Positions 36,001 to 42,027 of a DNA stretch of 44,046 nucleotides are shown piece after piece. This DNA comes from CAZMXS01 sp964570325 (GTDB lineage Bacteria > Verrucomicrobiota > Kiritimatiellia > CAIQIC01 > CAZMXS01), in NCBI GenBank assembly GCA_964570325.1, contig CAZMXS010000039.1:1-44046 (forward strand), given 5' to 3'. The position numbers were made by a program, and so were the translations under genes. The notes under the pieces were generated by a model, which was not told where the DNA came from, made no database searches, and was given only the letters and a program-made list of their open reading frames with translations. The first letter of the stretch is position 1; every line of letters begins with the position of its first letter.

Positions 36001-38571
36001 AGCCCGACCGGCGTCTATGCCTGCACATTCTATGCAACGGACAACGACGGCACGGACTCGGAAACGATCCAGATCACGGTGGGGTCCGGCGTGGAGAAAC
36101 CCGTGCTGGCCAGTATTGGAAACAAATCCGTGATCCAGTCGCAGACGCTGGCCTTCGCGGTATCCGCAACGGACGCGGAGAACGACCCCATCACCCTCTC
36201 CGTCAGCAATGCCCCAGCCGGCGCGGTCTTCAGCTCCACCAACGGCAACGGCTGGTTCAGTTGGACCAACTGTACTCCCATCACGGTCGTTACCTGCCGT
36301 TTCTACGCGGTGGACGACGACGGCTATGATTACGAGACCATCAAAATCACAATCTCGGCCCCGACCAACCTGCCGGTCCTCCAGACCATCGGCAGCCGCT
36401 GGGTGACCTGCAGCAACACGCTCACATTCGGCGTTTCCGCCTCCGACTTGGATGGCGATCCCATTACGCTATCCGCCAGCAATCTGCCGCCGGGCGCCAC
36501 GTTCACTCCGTCGGGCAGCACCGGCACATTCGAGTGGATCAGCGCCGCGCCGGTGGGCATTTACACCAGCTTGTTCTACGCCGTTGACAATGACGGGGCT
36601 GATTGGGAATCGGTGCAAATCCAAGTGCTGGTCAACGGTGCCATCTGGATCAACGAGATTCACTATGACAACATCGGCACGGACACCAACGAAGGCGTGG
36701 AAGTCGCCGGCACGGCGGGAACCGACTTGAGATTCTTCAGCTTGGTCGCCTACAACCAGCCCGACGGTCTGGCCTATGCCACCACCAACCTGTCCGGCTT
36801 CATTGACGACGAGGGGTGCGGCTACGGCGCGGTCTGGGTGGCCATCCCCGGCCTGCAGCAGGGGCCGGACGGGGTCGCGCTGGTCAACAATGGTTCCAAC
36901 CTGATTGAGTTTTTGAGTTATGAGGGCGCCTTTGTCGCCTCCAACGGACCGGCCGCCGGTTCCATTTCATACGATATCAAGGTCAAGGAGGATGCCGCGC
37001 CCACCAACTGCTCGCTGCAATTGACCGGCGTCGGTGTCGCGGAATGGCAATTCCGCTGGGCCGGCGCCACCAACCAAGCATCGCGCGGCGATCTCAATGC
37101 ATTGCAGGAAATATACCCCTGCGGCGCCGCCACCAACCAGCCGCCGCTGCTCTACCGCATCGGCAACCGGGCCATTGACCAGAACACCACGCTGATGTTT
37201 AACATCGCCGCCACCGATTACAACGGCAGCGCGGTCACGCTGTCCATCAGCAACTCGCCGCCTGGCGCCGTCCTCGGCGCGACCAACGAGCTCGGTACAT
37301 TCACCTGGACCAACGCCGCGCCCGCTGGCGTGTACACAACTACCTTCTATGCGGTGGATATGGACGGCAGCGACTCGGAAACCATTTATATTACAGTCAA
37401 CAACACCGCCACCAACCCGCCCGTCGTGGCCGCCATTAGCGATAAGACGGCCACGCTCGGCAACACCATCCAATTCCTTGTAAGCGCCACGGAGGTGGAC
37501 GGCGACGAGGTCACGCTGACCGTCAGCAACCCGCCGCCCGGCTCCGTGTTTTACGCGACCAACGCGACCAAGAGCGGCTCCTTCGTGTGGGCGAATGTTT
37601 CACCGGTCGGCGTTTATACCAGCTACTTCTACGCCGCCGACAAAGACGGCGCGGACTCGGAATATGTCCTGTTCACCATCACACCGCCGGCGGAATCCGC
37701 GGGGGATCTGCTGGCGCGGTATGATTTCGACGACGGCGCCGGCGGCTTCACCAACACGCCGGACGCGACGCATTCCAACCTCACCGCCACCAGCTACACA
37801 TCGGGTCGAGGAGTTTACACCGACGCCGCCGGCAATCCCGGCCGGGCCATTTCAGATACCTATTGGCTGGCCGGAACGAATTACTACCATTTCAGCATTA
37901 CCATCGCCCCAGGCTATCAAGCCAGCGTGACCGGCATGGTGCTGAACTCCTACCGTTCCAGCACCGGCCCGACCAATTGGTTCCTGCGCTATAGCGGTGA
38001 CGGCTTCGCCGCCAGTGTGGCCAACGGCAGCCAGCTCACCGCCAGCGTCTGGGGTACCAACACAGCGGCCATCAACTTAAACGGATTGACCGGCACCGTC
38101 ACCTTCAGAATATATGGGACCAACGCCGCCTCGACCGCCGGCACCTGGCGCAACGACAATGTCCAGTTCTACGGACTCGTCACGGCAATCGCCGGCAACG
38201 ACGACGACGGCGATGGCATCCCAAACGACTGGGAACTCGAATACTTCGGGGGCCCAACCAATGCCTCACCGAATGTGGACTCCGATGGCGACGGCCTGCC
38301 GAACCTCGGCGAATATATCGCACACTCCATCCCGACTAATAGCCTTTCGGCCTTCTGGGCCAATGCCGTGCGAGTGGCGCTGTCGAACCGCGTGGAGTTT
38401 GGGACCGCTTATACCGACCGCTTCTATTCCATCTACTACAAGACCAATCTTGGCCTGCCGGAGTGGACTACCCTGCAAACCAACATCCCGGGCAGCGGCG
38501 GTTTGCTATACGTGACGGTCACCAACGAACCAACCCCGGTGTACTACCGCATCCGCGTGAGCCTGCCGTAA
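33070..38571 (+). CDS. Secreted endonuclease/exonuclease/phosphatase-fold protein on lamin-tail and Ig-like scaffold
   Basis: The protein has about 1833 residues from the ATG at 33070 (a GTG at 33040 is possible). The signal region is SRSFLLLKPTRDLLHLLALG, ending near TAAA. In order there are a lamin-tail-like domain (about 39-192), an Ig-like repeat, a Calx-beta-like domain (about 286-397) and an EEP-fold domain (about 398-655). Two more lamin-tail-like domains (about 747-914 and 1191-1352, both with WINEIHYDN and GYIDDEGCGYGA or close variants) are interleaved with further Ig-like repeats, seven in all. EEP residues are visible: Glu434 (ALQEW), His514 (VVHFY), Asp551/Asn553 (AGDLNT), Asp593 (RFDYVL) and probable His647 (GMAHMAV). 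The Asp normally before that last His is Ala here. It may hydrolyse nucleic acid or a phosphoester outside the cell. The C-terminus has type-3-like calcium loops (DDDGDGIPNDWE, DSDGDGLPN) and ends YYRIRVSLP. Confidence 0.85.
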   Translation: MQSRSFLLLKPTRDLLHLLALGCAVFSAASHPLTAAAVDIGGYVIRQSNSTYALTLPSTNVGAGGYVVIGRNASQSQFESKWGVTLGTNVAYINAANNFPRIDGAERFVLFNAGGTNLDGVTAAIDPVNRSIQRKNTSYPAGSSTSWNSVVYSSATPGSGAAGNGATGLRISEFADHSQFSYEFVELYYDAATTNTPPVLWPLENKVATLSNTVQFAVNATVTDGDPVTLSASNLPAGAVFSATNENGWFNWPIAQPTGVYTVRFYAVDHDGSDIKSVTIGVYPPPNVSFLLSEYTCDEGVGTQQVQVVLTRPADATVRVALVSGGTATLGTNQDFYLVSTTVVFSAGGPTQMNCSVVVVNDSLTESIETICLALTNAAGCVITPPATHTLSIRDNDAITIMTANLVSGYPAVYRDPGFRILEGLKPDICALQEWSVTNSGGIREFVDLHFGSNYYYYIEPQASNFFPQPNGVVSRWPILAAGEWSDTFTINRDFVWATIDIPGDRNLHIVVVHFYYSGGEADREAEARLLTNYIATAGFPANDYLVIAGDLNTVSEGEPCLAVLTNVVTDARRPVDQNANYYTSRNRDQRFDYVLPKRNLNSNHYTTVISGSNFTEGLVFDTRLWTNTPPPTPVLVTDSAATGMAHMAVMKSFSIGRTPPSLVPIGIKNVLAGDTLQFSVIAEPTDGDTVTLTASNLPPGATFGATNQYGTFTWTGAAPVGIYTSIFYAADSDGAEHEDVVIKVLVDGTPWINEIHYDNASTDTNEGVEIAGPAGLDLAFYWVYAYNGEDGTIYYSNNLTGYIDDEGCGYGAVWVPINGLQQGPDAVALVRQNGTTNVVDFPSYEGVVVAVEGPAIEMTSTDIIVDEDGTETDMSLQLIGIGTNANQFSWAGPTNAASRGSLNSRQTLYPCGTAAEQPPALNYIGNRTTIRSNALNFVVTAVDYNGDPITLSASNVPIGAVFSPTNSSGTFYWAVPSPTGVYACTFYATDNDGTDSETIQITVGSGVEKPVLASIGNKSVIQSQTLAFAVSATDAENDPITLSVSNAPAGAVFSSTNGNGWFSWTNCTPITVVTCRFYAVDDDGYDYETIKITISAPTNLPVLQTIGSRWVTCSNTLTFGVSASDLDGDPITLSASNLPPGATFTPSGSTGTFEWISAAPVGIYTSLFYAVDNDGADWESVQIQVLVNGAIWINEIHYDNIGTDTNEGVEVAGTAGTDLRFFSLVAYNQPDGLAYATTNLSGFIDDEGCGYGAVWVAIPGLQQGPDGVALVNNGSNLIEFLSYEGAFVASNGPAAGSISYDIKVKEDAAPTNCSLQLTGVGVAEWQFRWAGATNQASRGDLNALQEIYPCGAATNQPPLLYRIGNRAIDQNTTLMFNIAATDYNGSAVTLSISNSPPGAVLGATNELGTFTWTNAAPAGVYTTTFYAVDMDGSDSETIYITVNNTATNPPVVAAISDKTATLGNTIQFLVSATEVDGDEVTLTVSNPPPGSVFYATNATKSGSFVWANVSPVGVYTSYFYAADKDGADSEYVLFTITPPAESAGDLLARYDFDDGAGGFTNTPDATHSNLTATSYTSGRGVYTDAAGNPGRAISDTYWLAGTNYYHFSITIAPGYQASVTGMVLNSYRSSTGPTNWFLRYSGDGFAASVANGSQLTASVWGTNTAAINLNGLTGTVTFRIYGTNAASTAGTWRNDNVQFYGLVTAIAGNDDDGDGIPNDWELEYFGGPTNASPNVDSDGDGLPNLGEYIAHSIPTNSLSAFWANAVRVALSNRVEFGTAYTDRFYSIYYKTNLGLPEWTTLQTNIPGSGGLLYVTVTNEPTPVYYRIRVSLP

Positions 38572-38659
38572 CCGGAATGGTCTGGTAGTTAAGCGGGCAG
38601 GACTCCCGTGTTCCATGGTGTCCGCGCGCCTTTTTTCATTCGATCGCACGCATTCCCAT

Positions 38660-38688
38660 TTGACACAACCAATTGTTACCGATATCTT
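38660..38688 (+). promoter_or_regulatory. Promoter of the first small paralogous secreted protein
   Basis: A consensus TTGACA (38660-38665), 17 bases, and TATCTT (38683-38688) precede the gene at 38718. AAGGA (38704-38708) provides the ribosome site nine bases before the ATG. Confidence 0.6.
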
Positions 38689-38717
38689 CCGCAATTTTCT
38701 AACAAGGAAACATCAAC

Positions 38718-39479
38718 ATGGAAAGAATTTTGAGCTTCAGCCGTTTGGCCGGCGCGGCCGCCATCACACTCGCCGGACTGGTCGCGGCGGGCGTATTGCG
38801 CGCCGACGAGACAGATCCTGAAGTCAACTACGTGGGCTTTCAGACCATCGTGGTGCCGGCCAACGGCATAGCCATGATCGCCACGCCGTTTACTCCAGCG
38901 ACCCAGACCATTGACGCGGTGGTGGGCTCGCAACTCACCGGCGGCAAATCTTCCAGCTCATCGGACCAAGTCATGCTCTGGGATCAAACCAATCAGTGTT
39001 ACCGCACCTACTGGAAAGGACGCACGGGCGCTGACTGGTATGACTTGGCGGGGAACCTGGCAACGGATGTATGCATCCATCCCGACACAGGCTTCTGGGT
39101 GCGCAACCGGCGCACCAACGACGTACTCCTCTTCCTTCATGGCGCGGTGGTCAACGACGAGATCGTGACCAATCTCATGCCGCCCGGATTGACCATGGTG
39201 TCGTATCCGTTCAGCGCGGATGTGGACATCAATCACTGCGACCTCACTAACGGGCTGGGCGGCAAAGGCAGCGGTTTGGCTGACGCAATCTACAAGTGGA
39301 ACGCCACCAATTGTTGCTATGAGACTTGGTGGATCAGCAAGTTCGACGGCCAATTCCATGAACTGAACGGCGCACCCAGTGTCGGCGTGCGCGTCGGCGG
39401 CGGACAGGGCTTCTGGTATCGGAACCGGGCCGCCAGCAATCGCATCTGGATTGAGCGCCGGCCCTATCCGCTGCCATAG
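38718..39479 (+). CDS. Secreted two-repeat protein, paralogue A (unknown function)
   Basis: The 253-residue protein has a signal peptide (LAGAAAITLAGLVAAGVLRA). I do not recognise a named family. The mature part is an internal duplication. Each half has a 'GMTMVSxPF'-like strand, a 'DxIxxWNxTxQxYETYW' stretch and a closing 'GFWxRNRR' motif (here DTGFWVRNRRTND and GQGFWYRNRAASN). It shares this plan and much sequence with the next gene, which makes them tandem paralogues. Cysteines are more numerous here (NQCYRTYW, NCCYETWW) than in the partner. Composition and signal suggest a beta-rich periplasmic or extracellular protein. It has its own promoter and ribosome site. Confidence 0.82.
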   Translation: MERILSFSRLAGAAAITLAGLVAAGVLRADETDPEVNYVGFQTIVVPANGIAMIATPFTPATQTIDAVVGSQLTGGKSSSSSDQVMLWDQTNQCYRTYWKGRTGADWYDLAGNLATDVCIHPDTGFWVRNRRTNDVLLFLHGAVVNDEIVTNLMPPGLTMVSYPFSADVDINHCDLTNGLGGKGSGLADAIYKWNATNCCYETWWISKFDGQFHELNGAPSVGVRVGGGQGFWYRNRAASNRIWIERRPYPLP

Positions 39480-39538
39480 ACATAATTATCGGGGAGCCAG
39501 CGGCGCTGGCACCCGGTAACAAGAAATGAAAAAATACA

Positions 39539-39581
39539 TGAAAAGCGCTTTACAGGATAGAGATTTTTTGTATCCTATAAT
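39539..39581 (+). promoter_or_regulatory. LacI-type operator overlapping promoter of paralogue B
   Basis: TGAAAAGCGCTTTACA (39539-39554) is a near-perfect palindrome of LacI/CcpA type and matches the operator before the amylase gene at 13 of 16 positions. TTTACA (39549-39554) can serve as -35, with TATCCT (39571-39576) 16 bases on as -10; the better TATAAT (39576-39581) is 21 bases away. A repressor bound here would block the promoter. Confidence 0.5.
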
Positions 39582-39618
39582 CAAGGTCGAGTGTGGCTTT
39601 TCAAATACGTCCAAGAGG

Positions 39619-39634
39619 TAACAAGCGCTTATCA
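39619..39634 (+). promoter_or_regulatory. Second LacI-type palindrome in the leader of paralogue B
   Basis: TAACAAGCGCTTATCA is centred on AAGCGCTT, as is the operator at 39539. The two centres are 80 bases apart with the promoter between them, an arrangement compatible with repressor looping. The site is weaker than the other two copies in the window. Confidence 0.35.
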
Positions 39635-39651
39635 AAGAAAGGCGGTGCGCT

Positions 39652-40401
39652 GTGAGGTTGACTAGCTGGAAATTGGGACTGCTTGTTTGTGCGGGGATTG
39701 GAATTGCGGCGGGCGCGGCCATGGCCCAGTCCGGCGAAGTGTACTCCCTCAACATTGTGGGCTTTCAGAAGGTGACGAGCGCGTCCGGTGGCATGACGAT
39801 GGTATCCACACCGTTCTGGAAAGCCACACCGACCGTTCAGGAAGTCGTCGGCACACAATTGGTTGGCGGAAAGAACTCGGGTGTTGCGGACAACATTCTG
39901 GTTTGGAACAAAACCAATCAAACCTATGAAACTTATTGGCTCAACAACTCCGGCGTTTGGAGCGATATGAGCGGCTTACCGGCTACGAACGCCATGCTCA
40001 CTCCGGACATGGGTTTCTGGGTTCGTAACCGCCGGACATCCAATCAGACCGTAGTGGTCAGCGGTGATGTCACGGATGACGCGGTTGTTACCAATGTGCT
40101 GTTTTCTGGAATGAACCTGGTGTCTTATCCATTCAGCACTGATATTGACATCAATTTGTCCGGGCTGACTAATGGCAAATCAGGCAAGAACTCCGCTGTG
40201 GCAGACAATATCAGCATTTGGAATGCCGTCACGCAGTCCTATGGCACCTATTGGCTGAATAATTCGCGGCAGTGGTGTGACCTTGGCGGTACTCCAGTCA
40301 GCGGGGTTAAGGTCGGTAGCGGCGTGGGGTTCTGGTATCGCAACCGCAATACCAACACCGCTTTCATCACTTGGGTCGAGGTACGTCCCTATACCTTGTA
40401 A
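39652..40401 (+). CDS. Secreted two-repeat protein, paralogue B (unknown function)
   Basis: The 249-residue protein starts at GTG, with an AAAGG-type ribosome site, and has the signal peptide LGLLVCAGIGIAAGAAMAQ. The mature part starts SLNIVGFQKV and has the same two-fold repeat as the preceding paralogue. Half one contains GMTMVSTPFWKATP, ILVWNKTNQTYETYW and MGFWVRNRRTSN; half two contains GMNLVSYPFSTDID, ISIWNAVTQSYGTYW and VGFWYRNRNTN. It ends in EVRPYTL, like the partner's ERRPYPLP. No enzyme motif is visible. It is more AT-rich than most of the window and sits behind two LacI-type palindromes, so it may be controlled by carbohydrate status. Confidence 0.82.
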   Translation: MRLTSWKLGLLVCAGIGIAAGAAMAQSGEVYSLNIVGFQKVTSASGGMTMVSTPFWKATPTVQEVVGTQLVGGKNSGVADNILVWNKTNQTYETYWLNNSGVWSDMSGLPATNAMLTPDMGFWVRNRRTSNQTVVVSGDVTDDAVVTNVLFSGMNLVSYPFSTDIDINLSGLTNGKSGKNSAVADNISIWNAVTQSYGTYWLNNSRQWCDLGGTPVSGVKVGSGVGFWYRNRNTNTAFITWVEVRPYTL

Positions 40402-40484
40402 AAAAATAAAAAAAGTATTGCACGCAGTTCTAGATTTGGTTAAACAGACAATTGGTGTTTATGAAACGGGGAAAAAGGAGAACG

Positions 40485-41075
40485 ATGAAAAAGATTCTGG
40501 TTGCAGGTTTGGCGTTGTTTGGAGCAGTCGCGACAACATTCGGCAATGGTTTGGAATGGACCTGTGGGCAGAACTGGTGCTGTTATTCCAATGGGGCTCC
40601 GAACTATTTGAAAGGCAGCACTCTCAGTTCAGTGGGTTGTTTAGCTCAGTTGCTTTGGGTGGGGCCCAATGGGGTTATTGATCCGGCCCAGAACAGTGGT
40701 GATGGAGCAACGGGTGATGATCTGGTGATTGATAAGAACTTCATGGGCAATGGTGTCGGTGGCGTTGATGGCTATTTCAATGTCAATCAGCTTACTGAAG
40801 GCGGCAACATTGTTTCGGGCCGAGTCTATTACATCCGGCTTTGGAGCGCCCCTGCGTCCGACTTTGCCAGCGGTTTGGTGCCGACATCTCCGACAAACAA
40901 GTATGCCAACAGCTACTTGTGGACCTATCCGTCGTCCAATCCGACCTTCGATACCTTTGACGGTACAGCAACAGAGAATTTGAATACCACCCTTTCTCCT
41001 ATTCCTGAGCCGGCGATGATCTTCCTCGGCCTCGCGGGCTTGATCAGCTTGAGAGTGTTCCGGCGCCGGAAATAG
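40485..41075 (+). CDS. PEP-CTERM sorting-domain secreted protein
   Basis: The 196-residue protein starts at the ATG with AAGGAG four bases upstream; an earlier in-frame start would add eleven residues without a ribosome site. The signal peptide is KKILVAGLALFGAVATTFG. The C-terminus is a full PEP-CTERM signal: IPEPAMIFLGLAGLISLRVF followed by RRRK, i.e. a PEP motif, one hydrophobic helix and a basic tail. That predicts cleavage by an exosortase and surface or exopolysaccharide attachment. The middle (VYYIRLWSAPASDFASG) is of unknown function and has three nearby N-terminal cysteines. No exosortase gene is in the window. It is the last gene before a strong terminator. Confidence 0.88.
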   Translation: MKKILVAGLALFGAVATTFGNGLEWTCGQNWCCYSNGAPNYLKGSTLSSVGCLAQLLWVGPNGVIDPAQNSGDGATGDDLVIDKNFMGNGVGGVDGYFNVNQLTEGGNIVSGRVYYIRLWSAPASDFASGLVPTSPTNKYANSYLWTYPSSNPTFDTFDGTATENLNTTLSPIPEPAMIFLGLAGLISLRVFRRRK

Positions 41076-41097
41076 ACACCTTCATAAAGCCAGTGGA

Positions 41098-41132
41098 GAC
41101 GGCCCGCGGAAAGGCGGGCCGTCTTTTTTTTT
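41098..41132 (+). terminator. Strong intrinsic terminator after the PEP-CTERM gene
   Basis: GACGGCCCGC (41098-41107) and GCGGGCCGTC (41114-41123) pair perfectly over ten bases with a six-base GGAAAG loop, and are followed by nine T residues (41124-41132). This is a textbook Rho-independent terminator for plus-strand transcription from the paralogue/PEP-CTERM cluster. Confidence 0.93.
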
Positions 41133-41242
41133 GCCTGCCGCCTGGTCAAGCAGCGAAGCGTAGGAATCCCGATTCCCGGCGATTGAAGATGGCAAGGCCT
41201 GTCGTCAGTCCGCGGCCACAAGTGGAATTCCAGCCTGACCGA

Positions 41243-41955
41243 TCAACGTGCCAAACGCTCGGCAGCGTCCTGACTCAGCCGTGCATCCGGCAACCGTCCC
41301 TGCGCCACCAGGTTGTCCCCCTTGGCCCGTATGATGCCCGACAGTTCATCCCGAGACAGCGGGACTGCTGTCATCACGCAGGAATAGACCGCGACGGCTT
41401 CGCCGTGATATCCGCACTGGAAAAGAATCTCGCAGAAGTTCAGCAGGTAGCGTCTCGATCATCATCCGGTTGTGTTTTCCGTCCCAGAGAACCAGCGCCA
41501 CGACCAATCTCTGTCCCCACGCCGCGCCGTGCTTTCCCGCTTCAGTTCTCCCACCAGTGTCCTGAAAAGACGGGCGCCTGCCTCCCCGCCAGCGCCTCGC
41601 CGAAGCCCCCCTGCCCCGGCGGGCTTCCAGATTCCACATCCCGCGGATAACAAAATACGTCAGGCGCAGACGGCGCAGAAAACTGAAAACCGGGCCGCGG
41701 ACGGACAACCCCGAGTTATTGTTGTTGACCATCGTCATAAGCAAATTGTCAAGACGATGGCCGGACGCAGTGGTGTTCGGGGGATTGGCATACATCCGCG
41801 TCGGATGGCGCCACAAACGCATTGCGCGCGAACCGGCCAAGGTCCGGGTACAGGCGGCCCGCCAGCCACTCGGCGCCGACGAGGACCACCAGCAGGGCCG
41901 AGCATCCGAGCACAACCTGCCGGGAAAACTCCCTCAATACAGACAACCTGCTCAT
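41243..41955 (-). pseudogene. Frameshifted remnant of a membrane-anchored secreted protein
   Basis: On the minus strand an ATG at 41955 opens a frame with a membrane/signal segment (VVLGCSALLVVLVGAEWLAG), then PDLGRFARNAFVAP, but soon stops. Coding-like sequence continues in other frames: NPPNTTASGHRLDNLLMTM (frame 2), then LFRTLVGELKREST (frame 3), then RLVVALVLWDGKHNRMMIE (frame 2). The final stretch is YLLNFCEILFQCGYHGEAVA, running to SQDAAERLAR and a stop at 41243. At least four frame changes are needed, so the gene is probably dead, unless the assembly is poor here. The order of parts resembles an SGNH-hydrolase-like envelope protein, but I would not name it firmly. It lies downstream of the spermidine-synthase-like gene on the same strand. 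Confidence 0.6.
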
Positions 41956-42027
41956 GCGCACAAGTATATATAAAGCATCAGAATCGTTTATGACCGACTT
42001 GAGACCGCTTTCGACTTGCGCCCACAA

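Noticed and set aside
41346..41915. 189-codon open frame on the minus strand as an intact gene
   Set aside because: Its good segments continue into other frames and its ends are not protein-like; it fits better as part of a frameshifted remnant.
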